A stretch of DNA of 64,000 bases, taken from assembly GCA_023382655.1 (NCBI GenBank), contig JAHDWK010000017.1, positions 79,203-143,202 of the forward strand, read 5' to 3'. The DNA comes from Anaerolineae bacterium. GTDB taxonomy: Bacteria > Chloroflexota > Anaerolineae > Promineifilales > Promineifilaceae. The translations under genes and the position numbers were made by a program. This document shows, piece by piece, positions 43,536 to 52,541 of this stretch (position 1 is its first letter; every line of letters starts with the position of its first letter). The notes beneath the pieces were generated by a model that was given only the letters and a program-made list of their open reading frames with translations, was not told the origin of the DNA and did not search any database.

Positions 43536-43600
43536 GAGGTTTGTCTCCTTCAGAATAGTGGCTGGTGGCTGGTGGCTTGCACCAGCCACTATTAACCTGA

Positions 43601-44032
43601 TTAACCTAACTGCCGGGGGAAGATGCCTTCAACCAGCTTGCCATCCTGGGGGAAGCTGAAGGCAAATTCCATCTGCCCGTTTTCAAAGTTGGCGACGACT
43701 ACCCAGCGAACATACCCTTCAGTAGTGGAGGGGGCCATGGTCACACTCTCGATGGATTGGTACGCACCCATGACTTTGCTCACTTCTTGCCGGTAGGCCA
43801 GAAAGGCAGCTTCGTTGATGCCATTTTTCATCGTCTGCGACCAGTCCCGGCTCCAGACGGCGTAATCGCCGCTGGCAAAGCCTTGCATGGCGTTCTCCGC
43901 CAGTTCAGTAGCCTGTGCCTGGGTGAGGACTGAAACCGCTTCCTGATCGGCTGTGTTGCTGCCGCCACAGGCCACGGCCGTTACCAGCAAAGTGAACAAC
44001 ATCATCCATCCAAATACGCGATACTTGATCAT
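43601..44032 (-). CDS. small lipoprotein, DUF3887-like
   Basis: A 143-residue protein with a signal peptide ending V-T-A-V-A-C-G-G, so probably lipid-anchored. The rest (A-M-Q-G-F-A-S-G-D-Y-A-V-W-S-R-D-W-S) resembles the NTF2-like DUF3887 type. It has its own AAGGAG 8 nt before ATG 44032, which supports independent translation despite lying in frame within the larger acetyltransferase frame. Function unknown. Confidence 0.7.
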   Translation of the reverse strand: MIKYRVFGWMMLFTLLVTAVACGGSNTADQEAVSVLTQAQATELAENAMQGFASGDYAVWSRDWSQTMKNGINEAAFLAYRQEVSKVMGAYQSIESVTMAPSTTEGYVRWVVVANFENGQMEFAFSFPQDGKLVEGIFPRQLG

Positions 44033-44758
44033 TTTCTTGTCTCCTTTTTGTTTGTTGGCCGGTTGGTCAACAGAATGGGCCAGCCCCGACCCGGAAACAC
44101 AGGCACAATCGTCCATTTCTTCCAGGTAAGCAGGCTGGCAGGAACAGGCAGCCGCGCCCGCTGCTGCCGGATAATCAGCGCCACCGCAGTGCCAGCAAGG
44201 GGAAATGCCCGCTGCCACCAGCGGTACCCCTAGCAATGCAGCCCCCATTTCGGCCCGTTGCCAGTTGCCGGTCACAGCCAGGGCGGTACGGCCGTTTGCC
44301 AGCAGCGAGAGATGGCCGACGGCCGTAAACCCCGCTTTGCGTATCCCCGCCCCTGACGCCCCATTTTCCGGGGCGCGAATAATCCAGAAGTAATACGCTG
44401 TGCCCACTTCCTGCACAAGAATTTCTTGCAGCAGGCGTGGGTAAACGCCCCGCCCACGATAAGCAGGCAGCGTGGCAAAATCCCACAGGTAGCGATGCAG
44501 CGGCAGCAGCCGGAAATCCAGACCCAATTCGCCAATAGCGGCGCGCTGCGTCGCCACCCAGCCATAGGCCACCGGGCTGCCCTGCCAAAAGGCGACGTAG
44601 GGCCGGTGGCCTTGTTGGCAGCGGTGGTGAATTTCACGGCCGTCTAACCGGCACAGGTCCGCCAGCAAAGCACCATTTTGAATCTTTTGCACGTGAAAAT
44701 TTTTGAGAGGCGGCAGCGCGGGTAAAAAATCATCGCGCCACCAGGTTGCCAGAGCCAT
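43601..44758 (-). CDS. GNAT acetyltransferase running in frame into a lipoprotein gene
   Basis: An open frame of 385 codons without a stop. Residues 1 to about 185 look like a GNAT protein (D-F-A-T-L-P-A-Y-R-G-R-G-V-Y-P-R-L-L is the CoA loop). A Cys-rich stretch follows (C-W-H-C, C-S-C, C-A-C), and then the complete lipoprotein described separately, beginning at codon 243. Either the acetyltransferase lost its stop or a true fusion exists. AAGGAG lies 7 nt before the ATG at 44758. If translated whole, the lipoprotein signal would become an internal membrane helix with a cytoplasmic GNAT domain. Confidence 0.6.
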   Translation of the reverse strand: MALATWWRDDFLPALPPLKNFHVQKIQNGALLADLCRLDGREIHHRCQQGHRPYVAFWQGSPVAYGWVATQRAAIGELGLDFRLLPLHRYLWDFATLPAYRGRGVYPRLLQEILVQEVGTAYYFWIIRAPENGASGAGIRKAGFTAVGHLSLLANGRTALAVTGNWQRAEMGAALLGVPLVAAGISPCWHCGGADYPAAAGAAACSCQPAYLEEMDDCACVSGSGLAHSVDQPANKQKGDKKMIKYRVFGWMMLFTLLVTAVACGGSNTADQEAVSVLTQAQATELAENAMQGFASGDYAVWSRDWSQTMKNGINEAAFLAYRQEVSKVMGAYQSIESVTMAPSTTEGYVRWVVVANFENGQMEFAFSFPQDGKLVEGIFPRQLG

Positions 44759-44842
44759 TGTCATTCTCCTTTTTTGAGTGAAGATGAACAAAGGGTATCT
44801 GGCTGTCGGGCGAACTGTCATTCGCCTTTGGGCGAATCAGGC

Positions 44843-44875
44843 AAAAAAACACCCGGTGTCAAATAACGCCGAGTG
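44843..44875 (-). terminator. rho-independent terminator of the MalT-like gene
   Basis: On the minus strand CACTCGG and CCGGGTG pair with one wobble and are followed by T7 (44849-44843). It lies about 50 bp after the MalT-like stop. A second short hairpin (ATTCGCC/GGCGAAT) follows at about 44820-44837. Confidence 0.65.
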
Positions 44876-44923
44876 GTTTTGAAGAGTCGGATTTTAGGGC
44901 AAGGCACTGTTCTGTACAGCCCA

Positions 44924-47575
44924 TTATGAAACGAGACCCAGTTCACGGGCGCGGGCAATGGCCTGGGTGCGGCTGTTAACGCCCAATTTGCCATAGATGT
45001 GCTCGGCATGTTTTTTAGCGGTCGCCACTGTAAATACCAGTTTATCGGCAATCTCCCGGTTGGAATACCCTTCACTCATCAGCCGCAGCACCTCCAACTC
45101 TCGCTCACTCAACGGTTCCAGCAGCAAGCGATTGGCCGGTGGCGCTGCCGGTTGGGTGTTAACAGCCAACAGACGATTCAGATAAACAGCAGGCACATCG
45201 GGCTGCTTTTGCAGCCGGGTTAACAAAGCCATCACCCCCTGTCCCGCATCCAGAAAGGTGCGCAGCAAACCCGCTGGCTCCGCCAGAGCCAGGGCACGGC
45301 GCACGGCCGTGTCTGCCTCATCCCCCTCACCCAACTGTGCCCGCAACAACCACAATTCCACCATATCCCGCACCCGCCCCGCCGCCTCTGCCGCCGGCAG
45401 CAGCGCCGCCACCAGAGTTGCCGCCTCCTGTCTCTGACGGCGCGCCAGGAAATAATACGCCTGGGTAATTTGCTGGCGGGCATAGACCTCGTGGCGCGGG
45501 TCGGCGGGGATGTCACGGCCGTCCGGCAGCCACGCCCCCGCCCTGCTCACATCCGCCTGTGCCAGCCAAAACCGGCTGATCAAGGCCAGCGTCAACAACC
45601 GCCGCTGTGGGTGCGTGGCCTGAAGAACCCGCTGCTTTGCCTGCTGGATGGCCGCCGCCGCCGCTGTCATTTCCCCCTGCGCGGCATAAATCCGCGCCAG
45701 TAACGCATACCCATACGCATCCAGGCTCATCTGCTCAGCCTGGGATTGGGAGACGGCCGTTTGCCCATGCATCACGGCCGTGTCCAGCCTGTTCCACTCA
45801 TAATTAATTTCGCCCAGAGCGATGTGCGCACCCACCACCGGCACTAAATGCGTCCAGCCGTGCGCGTCCGCTTCAGCCAGCAGTTGCGCCATCATCGTCT
45901 GCGCCACCGTCAGGTCGCCCTGCCCGATCAACACGTCCGCCAACTCCCGGCGGGCGCTGAGATTGATCAGAAAATTGCCGCCACGCTGGCTCATGGCCAC
46001 CACCTGGTGATAGAGGGGCACCGCCTGTCTTGTCTCACCCAACGTGCGGTAGGTGAAGGCCAGATGCCAGGCCAGCAGCGTGCGCAACGGCAGTTCGTCA
46101 TCGGGCAGGCGGGCCAACGCCTGCTCCGAATCAGCAATGGTTTGCGCGGCGTCTTGCCGGGCAAAAGCCAGTGTAGCCCGGATGGCCAGCGCCGCGCCGC
46201 TCAGGGCACTGTCCAACATGGCCTGTTCATTAACCAGGACAGGTTGCAGCCAGCCTTCGGCCGCTTCCAGACGCCCGGCAAACAAATCTACCCATGCTTG
46301 CGCCAGGCTGAGCCGGGGATCGACCTGAAGCTGGGCCAGCGGCAGCGCCGCCAGCCACGCCTGAATTGAAGCCAGTTCGCCGCGAGCAACGGCCGTGTGC
46401 GCCACTTGAGCAATGATCTGCCCCGCCATCTCCAACTCACCTGCCGCCAGCGCATGATGAATCGCCTCAGGCCACAACTGCTGCCTGGCAAACCAGGCAG
46501 CGGCGCGTTGGTGAATCTGGCGCTGTACCGATTTAGCCACTGTTTGCGCCACTCGAAAACGCAGCAGATCGGCAAACAGGTGATGGTAACGATACCAGGT
46601 GCGTTCGTTGTCCAGGGGGATGAGGAAGAGGTTGGCTTTGTCCAGGTATTCCAATAGAGATTGGAGATTTGAGATTGGAGATGATCGCTCGCCAGCATTC
46701 AGGGCGGCTTCACACAGAGAGGCGCAGAAGCGGTCAAACACGGCCGTTTGCAGTAGGAAATCCTGGATAGCGGTTGACTGCCGGGCCAACACCTCTTCCG
46801 TCAGGTAATCAACCAGATGGCGATGGCTGCCGCCGAATGATTGCAGCGCCTCCGTCAGGTTAGCCGCTTTTTCTACCGCCAGCCCCGCCAGTTGTACACC
46901 GGCAATCCAACCCTCGGTACGTTCGGCCAATGTCTGCAACTGCACGGCCGTAAGCGGCGTCCCCATCACCTGCGTCATAAATTCGGCCATCTCCTCTGAG
47001 GTGAAACGCAAATCCTTCTCCCGAATCTCCACCATCTGCGCACGCGCCCGCAGCCGGGCCAGTGGCAGGGGGGGATCAGCCCGGCTGGTCAGCAGCAGAT
47101 GTACCTGGGCCGGTAAATGGTCTAGCCAATAGGCCATGCTTTCATGAATGGCTTGATTGGTGATGAAATGATAATCATCCAGCACCAGAAGCAAAGGTTC
47201 GACCAGCGCTGTCAGATCATTGAGGAGAAACGTGAGTGTCAGCGGCAGTGGTGATGGTTGGGGGGACTGCAAAAGGGTTAAAGAGGATTCACCAACACCC
47301 GGCACGGCCGTTTGTAATGCCGCGATCACATACACCCAAAAACGCACCGGGTCATTGTCACTTTCGTCTAGTGACAGCCAGCCAATATGGTGTATCGGCC
47401 ATGTAGCGAGCCAGGTAACGACCAGCGTGGTTTTGCCATAACCAGCCGGGGCACAAACAAGCGTTAACGGCCGTTTGTCCACCTGCGCCAACAAATGCAC
47501 CAGGCGCGATCGGAGGATTAGATTTGGCCTCGCTTGAGGTCCAGACAGCTTAGTAGTTAGTACCGTTGCCTGCAT
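44924..47575 (-). CDS. MalT/LuxR-family ATP-dependent transcriptional activator
   Basis: An 883-residue LAL/STAND regulator. The N-terminal NTPase has Walker A A-P-A-G-Y-G-K-T-T (about 42-50) and Walker B L-L-L-V-L-D-D-Y near 130. A winged-helix/arm region, TPR-like repeats (about 380-750) and a C-terminal LuxR helix-turn-helix (L-S-E-R-E-L-E-V-L-R-L-M...) follow. MalT-type proteins oligomerise on ATP plus inducer. Codons near 46650-46683 lie in a GAGATTGG-type repeat that adds I-S-N-L-Q-S-L in frame. A TATAAT ends 7 nt before the ATG with no Shine-Dalgarno, so the mRNA may be leaderless. Confidence 0.87.
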   Translation of the reverse strand: MQATVLTTKLSGPQARPNLILRSRLVHLLAQVDKRPLTLVCAPAGYGKTTLVVTWLATWPIHHIGWLSLDESDNDPVRFWVYVIAALQTAVPGVGESSLTLLQSPQPSPLPLTLTFLLNDLTALVEPLLLVLDDYHFITNQAIHESMAYWLDHLPAQVHLLLTSRADPPLPLARLRARAQMVEIREKDLRFTSEEMAEFMTQVMGTPLTAVQLQTLAERTEGWIAGVQLAGLAVEKAANLTEALQSFGGSHRHLVDYLTEEVLARQSTAIQDFLLQTAVFDRFCASLCEAALNAGERSSPISNLQSLLEYLDKANLFLIPLDNERTWYRYHHLFADLLRFRVAQTVAKSVQRQIHQRAAAWFARQQLWPEAIHHALAAGELEMAGQIIAQVAHTAVARGELASIQAWLAALPLAQLQVDPRLSLAQAWVDLFAGRLEAAEGWLQPVLVNEQAMLDSALSGAALAIRATLAFARQDAAQTIADSEQALARLPDDELPLRTLLAWHLAFTYRTLGETRQAVPLYHQVVAMSQRGGNFLINLSARRELADVLIGQGDLTVAQTMMAQLLAEADAHGWTHLVPVVGAHIALGEINYEWNRLDTAVMHGQTAVSQSQAEQMSLDAYGYALLARIYAAQGEMTAAAAAIQQAKQRVLQATHPQRRLLTLALISRFWLAQADVSRAGAWLPDGRDIPADPRHEVYARQQITQAYYFLARRQRQEAATLVAALLPAAEAAGRVRDMVELWLLRAQLGEGDEADTAVRRALALAEPAGLLRTFLDAGQGVMALLTRLQKQPDVPAVYLNRLLAVNTQPAAPPANRLLLEPLSERELEVLRLMSEGYSNREIADKLVFTVATAKKHAEHIYGKLGVNSRTQAIARARELGLVS
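46650..46683. repeat. AGATTGGAGATTTGAGATTGG repeat inside the MalT-like gene
   Basis: Three imperfect GAGATTGG units within coding sequence, encoding part of the segment after A-G-E-R-S-S-P. The same unit occurs in the 95-bp insert in the giant membrane-protein gene (61092-61186). Confidence 0.55.
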
Positions 47576-47582
47576 TCAGCTA

Positions 47583-47588
47583 ATTATA
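47583..47588 (-). promoter_or_regulatory. TATAAT -10 box, probable leaderless start for the MalT-like gene
   Basis: A perfect TATAAT on the minus strand ends 7 nt before the ATG at 47575, so transcription would start at or next to the A of ATG. No Shine-Dalgarno and no clear -35 are seen. Confidence 0.45.
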
Positions 47589-47677
47589 CGGCCGGGTGTG
47601 GATTGGCACTATTTGTGCTGATCGCCCACAAGCCAACTTTATAAAGTGGCGTAATAGGTCTGCTGCCCTGGGGATAA

Positions 47678-48934
47678 TCATGGATTCAGACTAGATGCCG
47701 AAACAGGAGACAGGGTTTGTTTTCCGAAAAAGCGCCAATATAAAATGATGGCTAACCCGTAGGTAAGAATAGCTAAACCAAAAATGGGGTTAAAACCAAA
47801 TTGAACCTGTAACCGGCCGCTTATTGCCGGACTGATCATATAACCAAAACTGTATCCCATATTCAACAAAGCAGATGCTGTCGCCCGTGCCTCTTCCTTT
47901 ACCTGCTCCATGGCAAAGGCCTGATAAACGGGAATGGTCATATTCATCAGTATCAGGCGCGCCAGGTAAGCGACAGCACTTAACCACAACCACGGGGCGA
48001 AGCCCAACACGGCCATAAAAGGGATAGATAGTGCCTGAGTAAGGATGACCGTCTTGATGTTGCCATAGCGGTCAGCAAGCAGAGGGGCAACCAGCAACCC
48101 CAGCGCCATGATCAACGAACCGGTGGCAAATAGTGAGCCAATGGTAGCATCAGAACTCTGATATGTTTCTCGGAAGAAAATGTTCATAAATGGGACAAAC
48201 AGACCAGCACCAAGCGTAGTGATCATGAGCGGCGTGATCAGCTTTCCTAACAATGCTGGATGTTGCCTGGCATAACGGAAAGGAGCCAAACGGTCTGTTT
48301 GTTTCTCTCTAGGGGATGAATGTAAAAATAGCAGGGGGATAAGGGCTAACAAGCTTAAAGCGGCAACTAGCAAAAGCGATTGGCCGTAAGTAGTGACGCT
48401 GGCTGTTTCAATGGCGGCTACGCTCCTAAACCTGTCTGGCAACTGTCCCCCCATCCAGTAACCAAAAGTGACAGCCAGCATGTACACGCCGAAGCTGGTG
48501 GAAAAGAGGTATGTCCGTTCTGTTTCACTGCTATTCTCCATCAGGAAAGGAGCCATGGTGACGCTGCTCAAGCTCTGGCTTAATCCCAGAAGCACAATCA
48601 TTGTCAAGAGAACGGCCGTTGTCGGCCACAACACCATACCGGTGACAGCCAACATCGAACCCAGACCAGCCCGTAGCAAAGCTTTTTTTCGCCCGAGGCG
48701 ATCACTGAGGTATCCGGCCGGCAAGGCAGCTATAAGGGCAGCCGAATTGTTGATTGATAGCAACTGCCCCAGGAGTGCTTCATCGAAACCCAAACCTAAT
48801 ACATAGAAGTTGAACAGCAAGCCAAAAATACCTGCGGTTACACCGTTGACAGTAGCATGTAGCAGGTAAACGCGGGCGTTGCGCTGAAAGTGTTGAACTC
48901 GATCAAGATAGGTTTGCACGCCAACGCGGATCAT
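47678..48934 (-). CDS. MFS transporter
   Basis: A 418-residue major facilitator with about twelve hydrophobic helices. The loop 2-3 motif reads G-Y-L-S-D-R-L-G-R-K-K-A, the classic MFS signature, and a diverged second copy (L-L-A-D-R-Y-G) follows helix 8. It is probably a drug or metabolite exporter; the substrate is unknown. Its ATG overlaps the stop of the acyl-CoA dehydrogenase gene by ATGA, indicating translational coupling. It contains just one ACGGCCGT. Confidence 0.87.
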   Translation of the reverse strand: MIRVGVQTYLDRVQHFQRNARVYLLHATVNGVTAGIFGLLFNFYVLGLGFDEALLGQLLSINNSAALIAALPAGYLSDRLGRKKALLRAGLGSMLAVTGMVLWPTTAVLLTMIVLLGLSQSLSSVTMAPFLMENSSETERTYLFSTSFGVYMLAVTFGYWMGGQLPDRFRSVAAIETASVTTYGQSLLLVAALSLLALIPLLFLHSSPREKQTDRLAPFRYARQHPALLGKLITPLMITTLGAGLFVPFMNIFFRETYQSSDATIGSLFATGSLIMALGLLVAPLLADRYGNIKTVILTQALSIPFMAVLGFAPWLWLSAVAYLARLILMNMTIPVYQAFAMEQVKEEARATASALLNMGYSFGYMISPAISGRLQVQFGFNPIFGLAILTYGLAIILYWRFFGKQTLSPVSASSLNP

Positions 48935-50079
48935 TGTCTTTCAAATGCGGCAATGGCGGCGCGGCCGACTATTTCCAGCGCCGTGTCGCCCGAAGGGGGC
49001 TGCATGGAACCGGCGCGGGCATCGCGAAAATACCGTTCCAGCGGCAGGGCGCGGGTGATGGCCGAACCACCGGCAATGCGCAGCGCCTTATCGGTGACAT
49101 CATTGGCCGTCTCCGTGACCATTGTCTTGGCGGCGGCGAGGCGGGCGCTCATCGCCTGGCGGTCTTCGTCACGGCCGTGCCAACTCGCCGCCACCTCCAT
49201 TAGCAAACTGCGCGCCGCCTGCAAGGCCACATCAATCTCCCCAATCTGGCGCTGAATTTTGGGCAGGGTAGCAATCGGTTTGCCCAGGGCGGTGGGTACA
49301 CGCTCCAGGGCAAACTGGATGACCGCGTTGCGGGCAGCCACGGCCGTGCCCAGATAAATGGCCGACATGATCATAGGAAACCAGACGTTGGGCGCCGCTT
49401 GGGAGTCGCCCCGCTCCACCAGATGATCACGGGGGATCAGTACATCCGTAAAAATGACATCATGGCTGTCGCTGGCGCGCAGGCTGAGCGAATCGCTCCA
49501 CGTCGCTTCCCAGGTGATGCCCGGCAAGTCGGCGGTGATCAAGACCACACCCGCTTCCCCTTCCACATTCACGCGCACCAGCATGTGGGTGAGATGTTTG
49601 CCGCCGGTTGACCAGGTTTTACGGCCGTTCACCAACCAACCATCGGGGGTGGGCACGGCCGTAGTCGCCGGTAAACCCCCACGTGACGGGCTGCCCATCT
49701 CTGGTTCACTCGCCAGCGAATTGAACAGTGCCCCTTCAGCCACCGCCCGGCAAAACCGCTCATACCACGCTTCATCCCAGGAACGCACCTCACGCTGGTG
49801 ACCAAAAATATGCACCTGCATCCCCGCCACCAACGCCGTTGAAGCGCTGCCCTGTGCCAGTTCCACCTGCGCTGCCACACAATCTACCAACGGCAACCCC
49901 ATCCCGCCAAATTCAACAGGCACACTCAGGCCTAAATAACCAGAGCTTTTTAGACTATCCACATCCGCCTGGGGCAAAGTGCCCAGACGGTCAGCCTCAC
50001 CCGCCCGTGCCGCAAATTCGGCCGCCAGTTGTTGCGCCAGGGTAACGGCCGTTTGTCCTTTTGTCACATGCATAAACAT
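48931..50079 (-). CDS. acyl-CoA dehydrogenase family protein
   Basis: A 382-residue flavoprotein with the three-domain acyl-CoA dehydrogenase plan: helical N-terminal domain (Y-L-G-L-S-V-P-V-E-F-G-G-M-G), beta domain (N-G-R-K-T-W-S-T-G), and C-terminal helices (A-L-R-I-A-G-G-S-A-I-T-R). It may oxidise an acyl-CoA or belong to the DszC-like monooxygenase branch; the catalytic base cannot be placed by eye. The start at 50079 has AAGGA 6 nt upstream; an ATG two codons later is possible. It is coupled to the downstream MFS gene. Confidence 0.83.
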   Translation of the reverse strand: MFMHVTKGQTAVTLAQQLAAEFAARAGEADRLGTLPQADVDSLKSSGYLGLSVPVEFGGMGLPLVDCVAAQVELAQGSASTALVAGMQVHIFGHQREVRSWDEAWYERFCRAVAEGALFNSLASEPEMGSPSRGGLPATTAVPTPDGWLVNGRKTWSTGGKHLTHMLVRVNVEGEAGVVLITADLPGITWEATWSDSLSLRASDSHDVIFTDVLIPRDHLVERGDSQAAPNVWFPMIMSAIYLGTAVAARNAVIQFALERVPTALGKPIATLPKIQRQIGEIDVALQAARSLLMEVAASWHGRDEDRQAMSARLAAAKTMVTETANDVTDKALRIAGGSAITRALPLERYFRDARAGSMQPPSGDTALEIVGRAAIAAFERQ

Positions 50080-50149
50080 TCCCTTTCCTTTTGGGGTTGC
50101 CATCACCGGCCATTCTAGCCACAATTACCAGCACATGCCAATTGGCAGC

Positions 50150-50212
50150 AGTGCCAGGCACAGGGCTTAAGACCTCGGCATGGCAGGTAGGTTTTGCCCT
50201 GTGCCTGGCACT
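50150..50212. repeat. 63-bp element with 16-bp inverted ends, copy 1
   Basis: The ends AGTGCCAGGCACAGGG and CCCTGTGCCTGGCACT are perfect complements. The element is 63 bp long, exactly like the copy at 57217-57279. It lies between divergent genes, just before the URO-D ribosome-binding site. Confidence 0.8.
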
Positions 50213-50228
50213 TCGAGGAGAGAAAGAT

Positions 50229-51230
50229 ATGCAACATTGGAGTAAACGCAAACGACTCGAAGCAGCCATCAACAATGAACAGCCCGACCGCCTGCCGGTG
50301 GCCCTCTGGCGACATTGGCCGGGGGATGACCAGGACGCCCATGCCCTGGCTGCCGCCCACGTAAAGTGGCAGCAAGATTGGGGTTGGGATTTCCTCAAAG
50401 TTAGCCCCGCCAGCAGCTACTCGGTCGTAGATTGGGGTGTGCAAGACCGTTGGGTGGGGCACATTGAAGGTACCCGCGATTACATTCATCTGCCCATTCA
50501 AACCCCGATGGATTGGGACAAACTAGAGCCGCTTGACCCTACTCAGGGGATGCTGGCTAAACAAATTGAGGTGCTAGGACTGATTGGTATAGCGATGGGT
50601 GAAGAAACGCCTTTCATCGCCACCATCTTTTCGCCGCTGTCCCAGGCAAAACATCTGGCAGGCAATGACCACATGTTAAGTCACCTGCGCGCCCACGCGC
50701 CGCGCTTCCGCCACGCCCTGGAAGTGATCACCGAAAGCACGATCCGCTTCATCGAGGCGGCTAAAAGCACCGGCATCAGCGGCATCTATTACGCCGTGCA
50801 GCACGCCCGGTATTCGCAGATGAGCAAGGAGGAGTTTTTGACTTACGGCCGTGACTACGACATCCGCATCCTCACCGCCGCCAGCGATCTCTGGCTGAAC
50901 ATCGTCCACCTGCATAGCAGCCTGCACAGCACCGACATCATGTTTGACCTGGCGGGCGAATATCCGGCAGCGGTGGTAAACTGGCATGATCGGGAAACAG
51001 GTTGGCGGCTGGCCGATGGGCTGCAATGGATTCAAGGGGCCGCCAGCGGCGGCGTAGACCACTGGACACTGCATCAGGAATCCCCGGAAGCCGCCCTGGT
51101 CGAAGCCCAAGATGCACTCATGCAAACGAACGGCCGTCGCCTCATCCTGGGTACCGGCTGCGTCATTATGACCACCACCCCTCAGCGCAACATCCGCGCT
51201 TTGCGTGAATTTGTAGATGGTGGCAAGTAG
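50229..51230 (+). CDS. uroporphyrinogen decarboxylase (URO-D) family protein
   Basis: A 333-residue URO-D superfamily TIM barrel. The N-terminal R-K-R-L-E-A-A-I-N-N-E-Q-P-D-R-L-P-V-A-L-W segment is the family opening, and H-L-H-S-S, V-V-N-W-H and L-I-L-G-T-G-C-V mark later strands. It lacks the R-Q-A-G-R motif of true HemE, so it is more likely a methyltransferase-like or uncharacterised member. GAGGAG stands about 9 nt before the ATG at 50229. It is followed after 9 bp by a GlcF-like iron-sulfur protein, so the two may act together. Confidence 0.8.
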   Translation: MQHWSKRKRLEAAINNEQPDRLPVALWRHWPGDDQDAHALAAAHVKWQQDWGWDFLKVSPASSYSVVDWGVQDRWVGHIEGTRDYIHLPIQTPMDWDKLEPLDPTQGMLAKQIEVLGLIGIAMGEETPFIATIFSPLSQAKHLAGNDHMLSHLRAHAPRFRHALEVITESTIRFIEAAKSTGISGIYYAVQHARYSQMSKEEFLTYGRDYDIRILTAASDLWLNIVHLHSSLHSTDIMFDLAGEYPAAVVNWHDRETGWRLADGLQWIQGAASGGVDHWTLHQESPEAALVEAQDALMQTNGRRLILGTGCVIMTTTPQRNIRALREFVDGGK

Positions 51231-51239
51231 CGGGTAGCA

Positions 51240-52499
51240 ATGCAACATCAAATCAACCCCACCGAATACGGCCCCCAAGGGCAGGCTATGGCCGATGCGG
51301 TTCAGTCGTGCGTCCACTGCGGCTTTTGTCTGGCTGCCTGTCCTACCTATACAGTGTTGGGCGAGGAAATGGATTCCCCGCGCGGCCGGATTGTGCTGAT
51401 GAAAAATGTGCTGGAACACAACCTGCCCGTCGCCGAAGCGCAGCCGCATATTGACCGCTGCCTGGGCTGCCTGGGCTGTGTACCTGCCTGCCCCTCCGGT
51501 GTACCCTATGGGGATTTGCTCCTGAGCTACCGGGGGATGGTGGAGGCAGAACGCTCACGGCCGTTGCTGGACGCCGCCGCTCGTCGCTTGATCATCGAGA
51601 CATTACCCTATCCCACACGCTTTCGCACGGCCGTGCGCATGGGCAAAATTGGTAAAGCTGTGCAACGCGCCCTGCCCGCCCAATTTCAGGGCATGTTGAA
51701 CTTGTTGCCGGGCAAATTACCACCCGCCCAACCATTACCCACCCTGTTTCCGGCGCAGGGGACACGCCGGGCGCGGGTGGCACTGTTGGCCGGCTGTGTG
51801 CAACAGGTGTTGGCCCCAGAGATCAACTGGGCCACGCTGCATGTGTTGGCGGCCAATGGCGTGGAAACGGTCATCCCCGCCGGACAAAACTGCTGCGGCG
51901 CGATTCTGATGCACATTGGCGAACTGGAACGGGCACAACAATTGGCCGAGCACAATATGCAAACCTTCCCGGCGGATGTAGACGCGGTATTGACCAATGC
52001 CGCCGGGTGTGGGTCGGGGATGCACGAGTACGGGCTGCTGTTTGCGGGCACGGCCGTAGCCGAACAGGCTGCCGCGTTTGCCTACAAAGTGCAGGATGTG
52101 ACTGTCTTTTTGGCCGAATTGGGATTGCAGCCACCCCCGGGACTGGGCAACCCGCTGCGGGCCGTATACCAGGATGCCTGCCATCTGCGCCATGCTCAGG
52201 GGGTGATGAGTGCGCCTCGACAATTGCTCACGGCCGTACCCAACCTGACACTGTTAGAATTAGACGATGGTGGATTGTGCTGCGGTTCGGCCGGGACGTA
52301 CAACCTGGATCAACCGGAGATCGCCGCCGAACTGGGCCGCCGCAAAGCGGAACGGATCATACAAACAGGCGCGGAAGCGGTCATTTCCGGCAACATTGGC
52401 TGTATCACCCAGATGCAAAACCATCTGCAACAACCTCTACCCATCTGGCACACTATGCAGTTGTTGGCTCAAGCGTATGCTTCTACTAGGGGGAAGTAA
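51240..52499 (+). CDS. GlcF-like iron-sulfur oxidoreductase subunit
   Basis: A 419-residue protein with two [4Fe-4S] ferredoxin motifs, C-V-H-C-G-F-C-L-A-A-C-P and C-L-G-C-L-G-C-V-P-A-C-P (residues about 24-90), and two CCG domains (G-x-N-C-C-G and G-L-C-C-G-S-A-G-T-Y). This is the architecture of glycolate oxidase subunit GlcF. GlcD and GlcE flavoprotein subunits are absent here, so its electron partner is unknown; the adjacent URO-D protein is the only operon partner. A terminator follows. Confidence 0.88.
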   Translation: MQHQINPTEYGPQGQAMADAVQSCVHCGFCLAACPTYTVLGEEMDSPRGRIVLMKNVLEHNLPVAEAQPHIDRCLGCLGCVPACPSGVPYGDLLLSYRGMVEAERSRPLLDAAARRLIIETLPYPTRFRTAVRMGKIGKAVQRALPAQFQGMLNLLPGKLPPAQPLPTLFPAQGTRRARVALLAGCVQQVLAPEINWATLHVLAANGVETVIPAGQNCCGAILMHIGELERAQQLAEHNMQTFPADVDAVLTNAAGCGSGMHEYGLLFAGTAVAEQAAAFAYKVQDVTVFLAELGLQPPPGLGNPLRAVYQDACHLRHAQGVMSAPRQLLTAVPNLTLLELDDGGLCCGSAGTYNLDQPEIAAELGRRKAERIIQTGAEAVISGNIGCITQMQNHLQQPLPIWHTMQLLAQAYASTRGK

Positions 52500-52535
52500 A
52501 AAGGCCCCCGGCTGTTGCCGGAGGCCATTGTTTTT
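52500..52535 (+). terminator. rho-independent terminator after the GlcF-like gene
   Basis: GGCCCCCGGC and GCCGGAGGCC form a strong stem with a TGTT loop at 52503-52526, followed by ATTG and T6. It begins within a few bases of the stop codon. Confidence 0.88.
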
Positions 52536-52541
52536 TGCCAG

